Positions 27,810 through 37,677 of a stretch of 64,000 nucleotides of DNA are shown here, piece after piece. A program made the position numbers and the translations under genes. Within the stretch, counting starts at the first letter, position 1. Each line of letters opens with the position of its first letter. The notes under the pieces are model-generated. The model had not been told where the DNA came from, made no database searches, and saw nothing but the letters and a program-made list of their open reading frames with translations. Source of the stretch: Rahnella woolbedingensis (GTDB lineage Bacteria > Pseudomonadota > Gammaproteobacteria > Enterobacterales > Enterobacteriaceae); contig NZ_RAHH01000013.1 of NCBI RefSeq assembly GCF_003602095.1, positions 62,001-126,000 of the forward strand, given 5' to 3'.

Positions 27810-29354
27810 TTAACGCGCGATAAACAGCGGTTTGCCGCTCATTTCTGCCGGAATTTCCATGCCCATCAGAGAAAGCATCGTTGGTGCGATATCGGACAAT
27901 TTACCGCCTTCAACCGCTTGTGCGTTCCCGCCGATATAGATAAGTGGCACTGGCAGACTGGTGTGTGCGGTATGTGCCTGACCAGTCGCCGGGTCGCGCA
28001 TTTGTTCTGCGTTACCGTGGTCTGCGGTGATCAGCAACTGGCCACCGACAGCTTTCACGGCATCCACAACCTGAGCAACGCAGTTATCGAGTGCTTCAAC
28101 GGCGCTCACCGCGGCGTCGTAAACGCCGGTATGACCGACCATATCGCCATTCGGGTAGTTACAAATAATGGTGTCGTATTTACCGCTGGCAATCGCGCCG
28201 AGGAGTTTTTCCGTCAGCTCAACAGAGCTCATTTCCGGTTGCAGGTCGTAGGTTGCCACGTTCGGGGATTTCACCAGAATACGGTCTTCGCCTTCAAATG
28301 AGTCTTCCATACCGCCGTTAAAGAAGAAGGTAACGTGTGCGTACTTTTCGGTTTCGGAAATACGCAGTTGCGTTTTGCCGTGCGCCATCAGCCATTCGCC
28401 GAGGGTATTTTTCAGTGATGCCGGTGGGTAAGCGCAGGCGGCGTTGATGTCTGCAGCGTATTCGGTCAGCATGATGAAATCACCGAAGTTAATCACTTTT
28501 TCGCGGGCAAAACCGTCGAAATCCGGGTTGATAAAGGCACGGGTAATTTCACGGGCGCGGTCAGCACGGAAGTTCATGAATATCATGGCATCGCCATCAT
28601 GGATCGCGGCAGATTCTTCACCTGCTGCCTGCAACACAGTCGGTTTCACGAATTCATCGTTTTCATCGCGGGCATAGGCGGCCTGCAGACCTGCAAGCGC
28701 GTTATCAGCGGTGAATGCGCCTTTGGCCTGAGACATCAAATCGTAAGCCAGCTGCACGCGATCCCAGCGGTTATCACGATCCATCGCGTAATAACGACCG
28801 ACGATAGATGCGATACGACCGGCACCAATTTGCGCGAATTTCTCAGAGAAGCGTTTCAGGGCGGCTTCTGCGCTGCGCGGTGGCGTATCGCGGCCATCAA
28901 GGAAAGCGTGCAAGTAAATCGCTTTCGCGCCACGACGGTGCGCAAGTTCCACCATCGCCATAATGTGGTCTTCGTGGCTATGAACACCGCCCGCAGACAA
29001 CAGGCCCATAATGTGAACTGCTTTGCCTGCGCTGATGGCGCGATCAACGGCACCGGTCAGTACGCTATTATTAAAGAAGTCGCCTTCTTTGATTTCTTTA
29101 TCCAGGCGGGTGAGATCCTGATACACGATGCGCCCTGCGCCTAAATTGACATGGCCTACTTCGGAGTTGCCCATCTGTCCGTCTGGCAGACCGACATCTA
29201 ATCCGGATGCGGCAATCAGGGTATGTGGATGTGTCGCCCACAGGTTATCCATTACCGGCGTTTTGGCATTCAGAATCGCGTTATCTTGTTGTTCTTCGCG
29301 ATGGCCGTAGCCATCCAGAATCACCAGAACCATCGGTTTTTTGTTGCTCGACAT
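27810..29354 (-). CDS. gpmM: 2,3-bisphosphoglycerate-independent phosphoglycerate mutase
   Basis: Interconverts 3- and 2-phosphoglycerate using two manganese ions and a phosphoserine intermediate. 514 residues, equal to E. coli. Catalytic serine in [15 protein letters not shown]; metal sites [20 protein letters not shown] and [11 protein letters not shown]. The start [10 protein letters not shown] (29352-29354) follows GAGG at nine bases; 12 further in-frame codons upstream are unlikely. Divergent from yibN. Confidence 0.97.
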   Translation of the reverse strand: MSSNKKPMVLVILDGYGHREEQQDNAILNAKTPVMDNLWATHPHTLIAASGLDVGLPDGQMGNSEVGHVNLGAGRIVYQDLTRLDKEIKEGDFFNNSVLTGAVDRAISAGKAVHIMGLLSAGGVHSHEDHIMAMVELAHRRGAKAIYLHAFLDGRDTPPRSAEAALKRFSEKFAQIGAGRIASIVGRYYAMDRDNRWDRVQLAYDLMSQAKGAFTADNALAGLQAAYARDENDEFVKPTVLQAAGEESAAIHDGDAMIFMNFRADRAREITRAFINPDFDGFAREKVINFGDFIMLTEYAADINAACAYPPASLKNTLGEWLMAHGKTQLRISETEKYAHVTFFFNGGMEDSFEGEDRILVKSPNVATYDLQPEMSSVELTEKLLGAIASGKYDTIICNYPNGDMVGHTGVYDAAVSAVEALDNCVAQVVDAVKAVGGQLLITADHGNAEQMRDPATGQAHTAHTSLPVPLIYIGGNAQAVEGGKLSDIAPTMLSLMGMEIPAEMSGKPLFIAR

Positions 29355-29657
29355 GTCAATTGACCTCAGTTTAAAAGATGAAATGCTCAATAGGCTCGCC
29401 AGCTAAAACGGTCTGAACAGGCGCGGCTAAGGGCATTCAAGGCGGCTGATTTTACCTCAGCGTGGTAAGGGAATAGCCGGAGGAGATCAAAGATGAGGTG
29501 AGGTGAGGGTTAACTTTCGCTATAAAGGCATGTTAATTTTCCAAGACGTGCCGCAGATTGTGGCAATCACCGCGCTTACTGGCTGTATTTGCTCCGACGC
29601 GCAGGTATACTCTGAAGCCTTGAATTTTCCCCCAACTGACGGGAGTTGCTACACCCC
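29355..29657. other. gpmM/yibN divergent intergenic region
   Basis: 303 bases without a convincing gene. It holds a TATACT (29606-29611) that could be the -10 of the yibN-grxC-secB transcript; its -35 is not evident. No repeat or RNA gene was recognised. Confidence 0.5.
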
Positions 29658-30089
29658 ATGCAAGATATTATGCCATTCATCAGTGCGCATCCGGTTCTCA
29701 GCCTGGCGTGGGTTGCGTTACTGATTGCAGTAATTGTGACCACCTTTAAAACACGTTTTTCTAAAGTGAAAGAGATCACCCGTGGCGAAGCAACCCGCCT
29801 GATCAACAAAGAAGATGCCGTCGTGGTCGATGTTCGCGCGCGTGAAGAATTCCGCAAAGGCCACATCGCCGAATCGCAGAACGTACTTTCTGCTGACATC
29901 AAAAACAATAACCTGGGTGAACTGGCCAAACATAAAGCGCAACCGGTTATCGTAGTTTGTGCAACCGGACAAACTTCCCGCACTGCGGCAGAAGGTCTGA
30001 TCGCTGCCGGTTTCGAACGTGTTTACACGTTGAAAGAAGGTATCAGCGGCTGGAGCGGTGAAAACCTGCCTTTAGCGCGCGGTAAGTAA
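29658..30089 (+). CDS. yibN: Membrane-anchored rhodanese-like protein YibN
   Basis: 143 residues: one N-terminal transmembrane helix (about 12-30, [17 protein letters not shown]) followed by a rhodanese domain facing the cytoplasm ([29 protein letters not shown]). The active-site loop reads [11 protein letters not shown], with a cysteine at about residue 101, so sulfur transfer is chemically possible. First gene of the yibN-grxC-secB-gpsA group, as in E. coli. Its physiological role is poorly defined. Confidence 0.92.
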   Translation: MQDIMPFISAHPVLSLAWVALLIAVIVTTFKTRFSKVKEITRGEATRLINKEDAVVVDVRAREEFRKGHIAESQNVLSADIKNNNLGELAKHKAQPVIVVCATGQTSRTAAEGLIAAGFERVYTLKEGISGWSGENLPLARGK

Positions 30090-30141
30090 GACGTAAGCCA
30101 GTCGCAACGGCACTAAATTCTACGACTAAGAGGTGGAACCC

Positions 30142-30396
30142 ATGGCTAAAATTGAAATCTATACCAAGGCAACCTGCCCTTACTGTCATCGGGCGAAAGC
30201 TTTGCTCAATAGCAAAGGCGCTTCGTTTGATGAAATCGCCATTGATGGCGATGCAGATACACGTGAAAAAATGATCGCCCGCAGCGGTCGTTCTACTGTT
30301 CCTCAGATTTTTATCGACGGACAGCATGTTGGCGGTTGCGATGATTTGTATGCGCTTGATGCACGCGGTGGCCTTGACCCAATGTTGAGTCAATAA
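30142..30396 (+). CDS. grxC: Glutaredoxin 3
   Basis: A small dithiol glutaredoxin (84 residues) reducing protein and mixed disulfides with glutathione. The redox motif is CPYC (Cys12 and Cys15); TVPQIFIDGQHVGGCDDL is the glutathione-binding cis-Pro region. Start ATG 30142 with AGAGGTGG upstream gives the family length; an in-frame GTG three codons earlier is not needed. Lies between yibN and secB. Confidence 0.97.
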   Translation: MAKIEIYTKATCPYCHRAKALLNSKGASFDEIAIDGDADTREKMIARSGRSTVPQIFIDGQHVGGCDDLYALDARGGLDPMLSQ

Positions 30397-30455
30397 AGGC
30401 GGCTGCGTTTTTCATTAAGTGTTTAAAGGACTATTAACCCAAGGGTACTACTCAC

Positions 30456-30926
30456 ATGTCAGAACAAAATAACACCGAGATGGCTTTCCAGATCCAACGT
30501 ATTTACACCAAAGACATTTCTTTCGAAGCGCCAAATGCTCCGCAGGTTTTCCAGCAGGACTGGCAGCCAGAAGTTAAACTGGATCTTGATACTGCTTCCA
30601 GCCAGCTGGCCGAAGGCGTATATGAAGTTGTCTTGCGTGTTACCGTAACTTCTTCACTGGGCGACGAAACTGCGTTCCTGTGTGAAGTTCAGCAAGGTGG
30701 TATCTTTACTATCTCCGGTATTGATGGCAACCAGATGGCGCATTGCCTGGGTGCATATTGCCCGAACATTCTGTTCCCGTATGCCCGTGAGTGCATCACC
30801 AGCCTGGTTTCCCGCGGTACCTTCCCGCAACTGAACCTGGCACCTGTTAACTTTGACGCTCTGTTCATGAACTATCTGCAACAGCAAGCTGAAGGCGAAG
30901 GTGCTGAACCGCATCAGGATGCCTGA
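30456..30926 (+). CDS. secB: Protein-export chaperone SecB
   Basis: A 156-residue tetrameric cytosolic chaperone that keeps pre-secretory proteins unfolded and hands them to SecA. The N-terminus [20 protein letters not shown] and the core [14 protein letters not shown] and [13 protein letters not shown] are highly conserved; the acidic C-terminal tail ends [11 protein letters not shown], where the SecA zinc domain binds. Its stop overlaps the gpsA start by one base. Confidence 0.98.
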   Translation: MSEQNNTEMAFQIQRIYTKDISFEAPNAPQVFQQDWQPEVKLDLDTASSQLAEGVYEVVLRVTVTSSLGDETAFLCEVQQGGIFTISGIDGNQMAHCLGAYCPNILFPYARECITSLVSRGTFPQLNLAPVNFDALFMNYLQQQAEGEGAEPHQDA

Positions 30927-31945
30927 TGAAAACCGTCAATGCGTCAATGACAGTGATCGGTGCCGGCTCGTACGGCACCGCTTTAGCGATTACTCTCGCC
31001 AGAAATGGTCATCCCGTTGTGCTGTGGGGACATAATCCCGACCACATCAACGCCTTACAACGTGCCCGTTGTAATCAGGAATTCCTTCCTGATGTTCCGT
31101 TCCCCGATAATCTGTTGCTCGAAACCAATCTGTCTGTCGCGTTAGCGGCCAGCCGTAATGTGCTGGTTGTGGTGCCTAGCCATGTATTTGGTGACGTATT
31201 GCGTCAGCTGAAACCGCATTTGCGCTCTGATGCGCGTGTGGTATGGGCGACAAAGGGGCTGGAAGCAGAAACCGGCCGTCTGTTGCAGGATGTGGCACGC
31301 GAAGAACTCGGCGATGGTATTCCGTTAGCTGTGGTTTCAGGTCCGACATTTGCCAAAGAGCTGGCAGCTGGCATGCCGACGGCAATCTCTCTGGCGGCAA
31401 CCGATGCGACTTTTGCCGAAGATTTGCAGCAATTACTGCACTGTGGCAAAAGCTTCCGTGTTTACAGCAATCCCGATTTTATCGGCGTTCAACTGGGCGG
31501 GGCGATTAAAAACGTCATCGCCATCGGTGCCGGAATGTCGGATGGCATTGGCTTTGGTGCTAATGCGAGAACCGCGCTGATTACTCGTGGTCTGGCAGAA
31601 ATGACCCGTCTGGGTGCCGCTTTGGGTGCTGATCCTGCGACATTTATGGGCATGGCAGGCCTGGGTGATTTGGTGTTAACCTGCACAGACAACCAGTCCC
31701 GCAATCGCCGCTTTGGCATTATGTTGGGGCAAGGCAAGGATGTTCAGACTGCTCAGGACACCATTGGCCAGGTGGTTGAAGGCTATCGCAATACCAAAGA
31801 AGTACGGGCTCTGGCGCAGCGTAATAACGTTGAAATGCCGATCACAGAACAGATTTACCAGGTGTTGTACTGCGGTAAAGATGCGCGTGAAGCAGCGATC
31901 AGTTTGCTTGCCCGTGCGAGCAAGGACGAAAAACACAGCCACTGA
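30926..31945 (+). CDS. gpsA: Glycerol-3-phosphate dehydrogenase, NAD(P)+ (biosynthetic)
   Basis: Reduces dihydroxyacetone phosphate to sn-glycerol-3-phosphate for phospholipid synthesis. 339 residues: nucleotide-binding [33 protein letters not shown], the catalytic lysine region [17 protein letters not shown] and [14 protein letters not shown]. Coupled to secB by a one-base overlap (TGATG). A weak terminator follows before cysE. Confidence 0.97.
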   Translation: MKTVNASMTVIGAGSYGTALAITLARNGHPVVLWGHNPDHINALQRARCNQEFLPDVPFPDNLLLETNLSVALAASRNVLVVVPSHVFGDVLRQLKPHLRSDARVVWATKGLEAETGRLLQDVAREELGDGIPLAVVSGPTFAKELAAGMPTAISLAATDATFAEDLQQLLHCGKSFRVYSNPDFIGVQLGGAIKNVIAIGAGMSDGIGFGANARTALITRGLAEMTRLGAALGADPATFMGMAGLGDLVLTCTDNQSRNRRFGIMLGQGKDVQTAQDTIGQVVEGYRNTKEVRALAQRNNVEMPITEQIYQVLYCGKDAREAAISLLARASKDEKHSH

Positions 31946-31961
31946 AAGGCGTATAAAGTAT

Positions 31962-32000
31962 AGCCACCTTGTTGGTACATCCGACAGGGCGGCTTTTTAT
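31962..32000 (+). terminator. Weak terminator between gpsA and cysE
   Basis: AGCCACCTTGT (31962-31972) pairs with ACAGGGCGGCT (31984-31994) allowing one U-G pair and one mismatch, followed by TTTTTAT. Partial read-through to cysE is likely. Confidence 0.5.
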
Positions 32001-32032
32001 TACCCGAACTTGCAAAGTCGTAAGGAAAAGTG

Positions 32033-32854
32033 ATGTCGCTAGAAGAATTAGAGCTGGTCTGGAATAACATTAAATCAGAAGCGAGAGCACTGGCTGAGTG
32101 TGAACCGATGCTGGCAAGTTTTTTCCATGCGACGTTGCTTAAACATGAAACGCTGGGCGGCGCGTTGAGCTACATTCTGGCCAACAAGCTGGGTAATCCC
32201 ATTATGCCCGCAATGGCTATTCGTGAAGTGGTCGAAGAAGCCTACCGTAACGACGAGCAAATGATTTTGTCCGCCGCTCGTGACATTCTGGCTGTGCATC
32301 AGCGCGATGCGGCAGTCGATAAATATTCGACCCCGCTGCTTTATCTGAAAGGCTTTCACGCGCTTCAGGCTTACCGTATCGGTAACTGGCTGTGGAAGCA
32401 GGATCGCAAAGCGCTGGCGATTTATTTCCAGAATCAGATTTCAGTGTCCTTCGGCGTGGATATTCATCCGGCGGCACGTATTGGCTGCGGCATTATGTTT
32501 GACCATGCAACCGGTATTGTCATCGGTGAAACGGCCGTGGTCGAGAATGACGTTTCGATTTTGCAGTCCGTCACCCTTGGCGGTACCGGCAAAACCTGTG
32601 GCGACCGTCACCCTAAAATCCGTGAAGGCGTCATGATTGGCGCTGGCGCGAAAATCCTCGGTAATATCGAGGTGGGTGCCGGTGCGAAAATCGGGGCGGG
32701 CTCAGTCGTGTTGCAATCCGTTCCTCCGCACACCACCGCAGCGGGCGTACCGGCGCGTATTGTCGGCCGGCCGGAAAGCGAGCGTCCTTCCATGGATATG
32801 GATCAGCATTTCAACGGTATTGTGCAGGGTTTTGAATTCGGCGACGGTATCTGA
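32033..32854 (+). CDS. cysE: Serine O-acetyltransferase
   Basis: Acetylates serine with acetyl-CoA, the committed and cysteine-inhibited step of cysteine synthesis. 273 residues as in E. coli. An N-terminal helical domain (STPLLYLKGFHALQAYRIG) precedes a left-handed beta-helix of hexapeptide repeats (DIHPAARIGCGIMFDHATG with catalytic His; GGTGKTCGDRHPKI). The C-terminal tail ending in Ile (FGDGI) is the CysK-docking peptide. Start chosen at ATG 32033 behind AAGGA; a GTG one codon earlier is possible. Confidence 0.97.
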   Translation: MSLEELELVWNNIKSEARALAECEPMLASFFHATLLKHETLGGALSYILANKLGNPIMPAMAIREVVEEAYRNDEQMILSAARDILAVHQRDAAVDKYSTPLLYLKGFHALQAYRIGNWLWKQDRKALAIYFQNQISVSFGVDIHPAARIGCGIMFDHATGIVIGETAVVENDVSILQSVTLGGTGKTCGDRHPKIREGVMIGAGAKILGNIEVGAGAKIGAGSVVLQSVPPHTTAAGVPARIVGRPESERPSMDMDQHFNGIVQGFEFGDGI

Positions 32855-32919
32855 CAGGCATTTCAGATGGCATGGATCTGCATGCCATCTTTCAGTTTCA
32901 GCAAATAGTTCCAGCAAAC

Positions 32920-33393
32920 CTATTCTTTCAGCAGTGCGCCCGGATATCCCAGCTGGCGCCAGGCCTCGTACACCACGACTGACACGGCATTCGACAAGTT
33001 CATGCTGCGGCTTTCTGCGAGCATTGGAATGCGGATTTTATGCTGTGCGGGCAGATTATCCAGAATGGTTGCCGGCAGGCCGCGGGTTTCCGGGCCAAAC
33101 AGCAGGAAATCATTATCCTGATAGCTGACGGCGCTGTGCGCTGGCGTACCTTTGGTCGTCAGTGCGAAAAGACGTTGCGGATCCTCGCTGCCAAGGAAAG
33201 CGTCATAATTGGCGTGATGCTTAATATGGGCGAATTCATGGTAATCGAGCCCTGCGCGGCGCAGACGCTTATCGTCCCAGCCGAAACCCAAAGGTTCGAT
33301 GAGGTGAAGCTGACATCCGGTGTTGGCACACAGGCGGATAATATTGCCGGTATTTGGCGGGATTTCTGGTTCAAATAAAACGATGTTAAGCAT
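32920..33393 (-). CDS. trmL: tRNA (cytidine/uridine-34 2'-O)-methyltransferase
   Basis: A 157-residue SPOUT methyltransferase that 2'-O-methylates the wobble base of tRNA-Leu isoacceptors. The N-terminus [20 protein letters not shown] and the knot residues [11 protein letters not shown] and [19 protein letters not shown] are characteristic. It faces cysE convergently, as in E. coli; beyond it the E. coli order is lost and cpxA follows. Confidence 0.96.
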   Translation of the reverse strand: MLNIVLFEPEIPPNTGNIIRLCANTGCQLHLIEPLGFGWDDKRLRRAGLDYHEFAHIKHHANYDAFLGSEDPQRLFALTTKGTPAHSAVSYQDNDFLLFGPETRGLPATILDNLPAQHKIRIPMLAESRSMNLSNAVSVVVYEAWRQLGYPGALLKE

Positions 33394-33430
33394 GCGTCCC
33401 CCTGATAGAGGGACGCAGAATAGCAGAAAC

Positions 33431-34801
33431 TTAACGCTGGTGCAGCGGCAGCCAGATAATCAAACGAAGGCCGCCCAGCGGGCTGTCCTCGGCTTTGACT
33501 TTACCTCTGTGCTGCTGAACCGCGGTATCCACGATAGCCAGCCCAAGGCCGGTACCCCCGGATTCACGGTCGCGCGCTTCATCAGTGCGGTAGAACGGAC
33601 GGAAAATCTGTTCACGATCTTCTTCACTCACGCCGGGGCCATCGTCATCAACGGTGATGGTGATCCCTTCACTGTCGTGGGCGAAATTCAGCGCAATGTG
33701 ATGGTGCGAATAACGCAGGGCGTTACGCACAATATTCTCCAGTGCACTGTCGAGCGCCGCAGCATTGCCGACCAGTTTCCACGGGCCAGGAGGCGACGTG
33801 ACCTCCAGAGTTTTGCCCATCTGTTCGGCTTCAAACTGCGCATCGTCAATCACACCTTCCCACAGTTCATTGGCTTTCAGGGTTTCGCGCGACAGCTCGT
33901 TCTTGTGCTGGCTGCGTGATAACACCAGTAAGTCATTGATCATGCCATCAAGACGTTGTGCTTCATTTTCAATACGTTGCAGTTCTTTGCCTTCACCATG
34001 ACGACGGCGCATCAGCGCGGTGGCCAGCTGAAGACGGGTCAGCGGAGTACGCAATTCGTGGGAAATATCAGAAATCAGCCGCTGCTGAGCGGTCACCATC
34101 CGTTCAAGTGCGCTGACCATCTGGTTGAAACTGGCCCCGGTTGCGAGAAATTCCTGCGGACCTGCTTCAAGTTCCGGATGCTGCTTGAGATTACCGCGTG
34201 CAACGTCATCTGCGGCGTTTTTCAACTTACGCGCAGGTTTCGCCAGGCTCCACGCCAGCCAGAGCAACAGCGGGGCGCTGATGAGCATGGTAACGATGAG
34301 CAAAAGCAGAGGGCGGTCGAACATCAGATTGATAAAATCAGACTGAGAACTGCTGGCAGGGCGCATCAGATAAAGCTGGTAGTTATCTTCGCCGTCACGA
34401 ACGGAGAAGGGCCCGACCATTTCCACCCGACCATATTTTTTCTTTTTCGGACGATCTGAGTTATCAGACTGACCGATAAAGTTACGCACGATCTGCATTT
34501 CATTGCGCTGAGCGCCAATCACGCGCCCTTCGCTGGTGACCAGCAACAAACGCTGACCCGGCGGTGCCCATTTGTCGATAGCGCGGAACAACCTGCGCCA
34601 CCACATCAGATCATTGGCCGGATCGGTCGCCAGCTCAGCTTCTACGTGCTGTTCAATCATCAGGCCCTGCCGTTGTTCGTTATCGAGCAACGGCGTAATC
34701 TGGCGTGAATCGAGTTTCGGCACCATCAGTACCAGCATTAGCACCAGGGCTAATGTGAACCAGAAAATGGCAAAAATACGTGCCGTAAGGCTGTTTATCA
34801 T
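33431..34801 (-). CDS. cpxA: Envelope-stress sensor histidine kinase CpxA
   Basis: Inner-membrane sensor of misfolded envelope proteins that phosphorylates CpxR. 456 residues: TM1 (about 7-29), periplasmic domain (about 30-165), TM2 (about 166-186), HAMP, phospho-acceptor [15 protein letters not shown], and the ATPase motifs VDDDGPGVS and [11 protein letters not shown]. It overlaps the cpxR stop by four bases (ATGA), implying coupling. It is inhibited by CpxP, whose gene is divergent upstream of cpxR. Confidence 0.97.
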   Translation of the reverse strand: MINSLTARIFAIFWFTLALVLMLVLMVPKLDSRQITPLLDNEQRQGLMIEQHVEAELATDPANDLMWWRRLFRAIDKWAPPGQRLLLVTSEGRVIGAQRNEMQIVRNFIGQSDNSDRPKKKKYGRVEMVGPFSVRDGEDNYQLYLMRPASSSQSDFINLMFDRPLLLLIVTMLISAPLLLWLAWSLAKPARKLKNAADDVARGNLKQHPELEAGPQEFLATGASFNQMVSALERMVTAQQRLISDISHELRTPLTRLQLATALMRRRHGEGKELQRIENEAQRLDGMINDLLVLSRSQHKNELSRETLKANELWEGVIDDAQFEAEQMGKTLEVTSPPGPWKLVGNAAALDSALENIVRNALRYSHHHIALNFAHDSEGITITVDDDGPGVSEEDREQIFRPFYRTDEARDRESGGTGLGLAIVDTAVQQHRGKVKAEDSPLGGLRLIIWLPLHQR

Positions 34802-35499
34802 GAAGCAGAAACCATCAGATAACCGCGTCCGCGCAAGGTTTTAAACCACGGATGTCCGTCCTGACGATCGGGCAATTTACGGCGTAAATTAGAAATATGC
34901 ATATCAATCGCACGGTCAAACGGCGTCAGACGTTTACCCAATACTTCCTGGCTCAGATGTTCGCGGGAAACGACCTGCCCGAGATGTTTTGCCAGTAAAT
35001 ACAGCAGGGTAAATTCCGTACCGGTTAAATCCAGCGCTTCGCCATTAAAGCTGGCTTCCTGACGGCCCGGATTGAGCTGTAAGCCATCGACTTCCAGCGT
35101 CGGTGAACCGTTGTTCTCGTTGGTTTGTTGCTGCTCGCTCCAGTTGGAACGGCGCAACATTGCCCGGATACGGGCAACCAGTTCGCGGTCATTAAACGGT
35201 TTTGGCAGATAGTCATCGGCACCCAATTCGAGGCCAAGGACACGGTCTAATTCACTGCCGCGAGCGGTTAACATAATCACTGGCGTCTGGTGGCGCTGGC
35301 GTAATTCTTTAAGGGTTTCAATGCCGTTTTTCTTCGGCATCATCACGTCAAGTAACAGAAGATCGATGGTATTATCGACTTTCTCTAATGCCTGCTCACC
35401 GTCGTAAGCCACCACAACATTAAAGCCTTCCATTTCGAGCAATTCTTTCAAAAGTGAAGTCAGTTCACGGTCGTCATCAACCAACAAAATTTTATTCAT
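34798..35499 (-). CDS. cpxR: Envelope-stress response regulator CpxR
   Basis: OmpR-family regulator, 233 residues. Receiver domain MNKILLVDDDRELTSLLKEL with the phospho-acceptor aspartate in LLLLDVMMPKKNG and K in LPKPF; C-terminal winged helix with LTPFDRAIDMHISNLRRKL and GRGYLM. Start at 35499 follows GAGGTAAATACA; upstream in-frame codons to 35520 contain that ribosome site. A CpxR box lies in the divergent intergenic region, consistent with autoregulation and cpxP activation. Confidence 0.98.
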   Translation of the reverse strand: MNKILLVDDDRELTSLLKELLEMEGFNVVVAYDGEQALEKVDNTIDLLLLDVMMPKKNGIETLKELRQRHQTPVIMLTARGSELDRVLGLELGADDYLPKPFNDRELVARIRAMLRRSNWSEQQQTNENNGSPTLEVDGLQLNPGRQEASFNGEALDLTGTEFTLLYLLAKHLGQVVSREHLSQEVLGKRLTPFDRAIDMHISNLRRKLPDRQDGHPWFKTLRGRGYLMVSAS

Positions 35500-35551
35500 T
35501 GTATTTACCTCTAGACGCAAAATACGTCATCAATTGCCGCTATTCCATGAC

Positions 35552-35566
35552 TTTACGTACTTTTAC
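35552..35566. promoter_or_regulatory. CpxR box in the cpxR-cpxP intergenic region
   Basis: On the minus strand GTAAAAGTACGTAAA is an exact match to the CpxR consensus GTAAA-N5-GTAAA. It lies 86 bases from the cpxP start and 53 from the cpxR start, positioned to control both. Confidence 0.88.
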
Positions 35567-35651
35567 AAGCACTGACGCTTGTTTGCAGCAGCAGGTTTAG
35601 ACTGCTTTTCAATGATTCGCGATTAAGCGATAAAGACTTTAGGAGTATGTG

Positions 35652-36161
35652 ATGTTTAAGGCAGCTTCATTCGGTTTGGCCACGCTTCTGACGCTCAGTT
35701 CAGGTGTCGTTTTAGCAGATGGCGCAAAACCAGTGTCGGCGATGCCAGCAGAACATGATAGCACGATGTTGGATAAGCCTCAGGAACGCAACACCATGTT
35801 TGATGGTGTAAATCTCACTGAGCAGCAGCGCCAGCAAATGCGTGACCTGATGCATCAGGCTCGTAAAGATCTGCCTCATGTAAATGTAGAACAGATAGAA
35901 ACGATGCACAGGTTGGTGACTGCCGAAAAGTTTGATCAGTCCGCAGTCCGGGCACAAGCCGAATTAATGGCTCAGGAACAGGTGGATCGCCAGGTCGAAA
36001 TGGCCCGCATCCGCAACCAGATGTTTAATCTGCTGACGCCTGAGCAAAAAGATGTACTAAACCAGAAACACGAGCAACGTATGCAACAGTTACGTATGCA
36101 GTTATCTGGATTACAGCCCTCTTCTGCCCAGAAGACGAGTAGTACCAGCACGACCGAGTAA
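35652..36161 (+). CDS. cpxP: Periplasmic CpxA inhibitor / adaptor CpxP
   Basis: 169 residues with a signal peptide ending near VVLA-DG. The mature all-helical domain carries both LTxxQ motifs of the Spy/CpxP family: [17 protein letters not shown] and [10 protein letters not shown]. CpxP dampens CpxA and delivers misfolded pilus proteins to DegP. Start ATG 35652 follows AGGAG. The C-terminal 20 residues are Ser/Thr-rich and vary from E. coli. The transcript's 3' end contains CpxQ. Confidence 0.95.
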   Translation: MFKAASFGLATLLTLSSGVVLADGAKPVSAMPAEHDSTMLDKPQERNTMFDGVNLTEQQRQQMRDLMHQARKDLPHVNVEQIETMHRLVTAEKFDQSAVRAQAELMAQEQVDRQVEMARIRNQMFNLLTPEQKDVLNQKHEQRMQQLRMQLSGLQPSSAQKTSSTSTTE

Positions 36162-36170
36162 GATCCCTGT

Positions 36171-36228
36171 TTTTCCTTGCCATAGACACCATCCCTGTCT
36201 TCCCCCACCGAAAGGTGGGGTTTTTTTT
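36171..36228 (+). ncRNA. cpxQ: CpxQ small RNA (3'-end derived from cpxP mRNA)
   Basis: From ten bases after the cpxP stop to the end of the terminator is a 58-base segment. Apart from the terminator loop it matches E. coli CpxQ as I recall it: 5' UUUUCCUUGCC, the seed CAUAGACACCAUCCC, and a CCCCACC-GAAA-GGTGGGG terminator with eight U (36221-36228). CpxQ is cut from cpxP mRNA by RNase E and with Hfq represses inner-membrane and periplasmic protein mRNAs during Cpx stress. Not annotated by protein-based methods. Confidence 0.87.
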
Positions 36229-36507
36229 GCCTGCAATTCGGGATGGGTTCACAGAAGCAGAAATTAACAAGGTGGAAATCTGCGCGTAACGAACTGGAAA
36301 TATCTTGTAAAAGCCGTATGAATCAGTAAATTGCGAAGTACAGAGCAGTGTATGCGTATTCTTGCTGACTTGAATCAATTCAGCACCGGTGTTTTGTTAT
36401 ACTATAGGCTCAAACGCCAGTAAGCCCTTTTGGCTGCACAAGAAAATTCGCCCAACAGGCTGGCTCAAGATTCTTAAGAAATTGCATCTACAAGTTCAGA
36501 GGTAGTC
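36229..36507 (+). promoter_or_regulatory. pfkA upstream region with extended -10 promoter and Cra-like site
   Basis: 279 bases where E. coli carries fieF. A palindrome TGAATCAATTCA (36371-36382) resembles the Cra (FruR) operator that represses pfkA in E. coli. An extended -10, TGTTATACT (36395-36403), lies just downstream, with no good -35. About 105 bases of leader follow to the pfkA start. No fieF remnant was recognised. Confidence 0.6.
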
Positions 36508-37494
36508 ATGATCAAAAAAATTGGTGTACTGACAAGTGGTGGCGATGCCCCAGGCATGAATGCTGCGATCCGTGGCGTTGTACGCTCCGCTTTATCTGCA
36601 GATTTAGAAGTCTACGGTATTGAAGATGGCTACCTCGGCATGTACGAAAACCGTATGCGCAAACTGGATCGCTACAGCGTTTCAGACATGATTAACCGCG
36701 GCGGTACTTTCCTGGGTTCAGCTCGTTTCCCGGAATTCCGTGACCCGGAAATGCGTAAAGTGGCTCTGCAGAATATGAAAGACCGCGGTATCGATGGCCT
36801 GGTGGTTATCGGTGGTGATGGTTCTTATGCAGGTGCAGACCTGCTGACCAAAGAAGGCGGCATCCGTTGTATCGGCCTGCCAGGCACAATCGATAATGAC
36901 GTTGCCGGTACTGACTACACCATCGGTTTCTTCACGGCGCTTGGCACCGTAGTGGAAGCGATTGACCGTCTGCGCGATACCTCTTCTTCCCACCAGCGTA
37001 TCTCTATCGTTGAAGTGATGGGCCGTTATTGCGGCGACCTGACCCTGGCGGCTGCGATTGCCGGTGGTTGCGAATTTATCGCCATCCCTGAAGTTGAATT
37101 CAAACGTGATGATTTGGTTGCTGAAATCAAAGCAGGCATCGCGAAAGGCAAAAAACACGCGATCGTCGCTATCACTGAGAAGTTAGATAACATCGAAGAG
37201 CTGGCCAAATACATCGAGAAAGAAACCTGCCGCGAAACGCGTGGCACTGTATTGGGTCACATCCAGCGTGGCGGTGCGCCGGTCGCTTACGACCGCATCT
37301 TAGCCTCCCGCATGGGCGCTTATGCTGTTGATCTGCTGCTCGAAGAAGGCCGCGATTATACTCAGGGCGGTTTCTGCGTCGGTGTTGAAAACGAGAAAAT
37401 GGTTCACGAACTTATCTCGGTTTGTATCGCGCCAGAGAACAAGAAAAGCAAATTCAAAGAAGACTGGTACGACACGGCGAAAAAACTGTTCTGA
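36508..37494 (+). CDS. pfkA: 6-phosphofructokinase I
   Basis: Phosphorylates fructose 6-phosphate with ATP, the main control point of glycolysis. 328 residues with [21 protein letters not shown]-site GGDGSYAGA, catalytic [15 protein letters not shown] and [10 protein letters not shown]. It is about eight residues longer than E. coli PfkA, with a C-terminal [15 protein letters not shown]. Allosterically inhibited by PEP and activated by ADP in the family. Monocistronic with its own terminator. Confidence 0.97.
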   Translation: MIKKIGVLTSGGDAPGMNAAIRGVVRSALSADLEVYGIEDGYLGMYENRMRKLDRYSVSDMINRGGTFLGSARFPEFRDPEMRKVALQNMKDRGIDGLVVIGGDGSYAGADLLTKEGGIRCIGLPGTIDNDVAGTDYTIGFFTALGTVVEAIDRLRDTSSSHQRISIVEVMGRYCGDLTLAAAIAGGCEFIAIPEVEFKRDDLVAEIKAGIAKGKKHAIVAITEKLDNIEELAKYIEKETCRETRGTVLGHIQRGGAPVAYDRILASRMGAYAVDLLLEEGRDYTQGGFCVGVENEKMVHELISVCIAPENKKSKFKEDWYDTAKKLF

Positions 37495-37518
37495 TACAGT
37501 TTATTACGCATTCGAAAG

Positions 37519-37544
37519 AACCTCCTGTGCGGGAGGTTTTTTTT
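37519..37544 (+). terminator. Terminator after pfkA
   Basis: AACCTCC/GGAGGTT stem (37519-37525 and 37532-37538), six-base loop, followed by T through 37544. Confidence 0.85.
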
Positions 37545-37677
37545 CGCCTTCTTTTTGGTTATTCCAGAAAGTAATAGAAAAAAACCTTTTATTCTTTATG
37601 CGTTTCATTTTTATCTGGCACGCTCTCCCTAACGAACAAATAAATGAAATCCATAGAAACTATCTCGGGAGAGTGCG

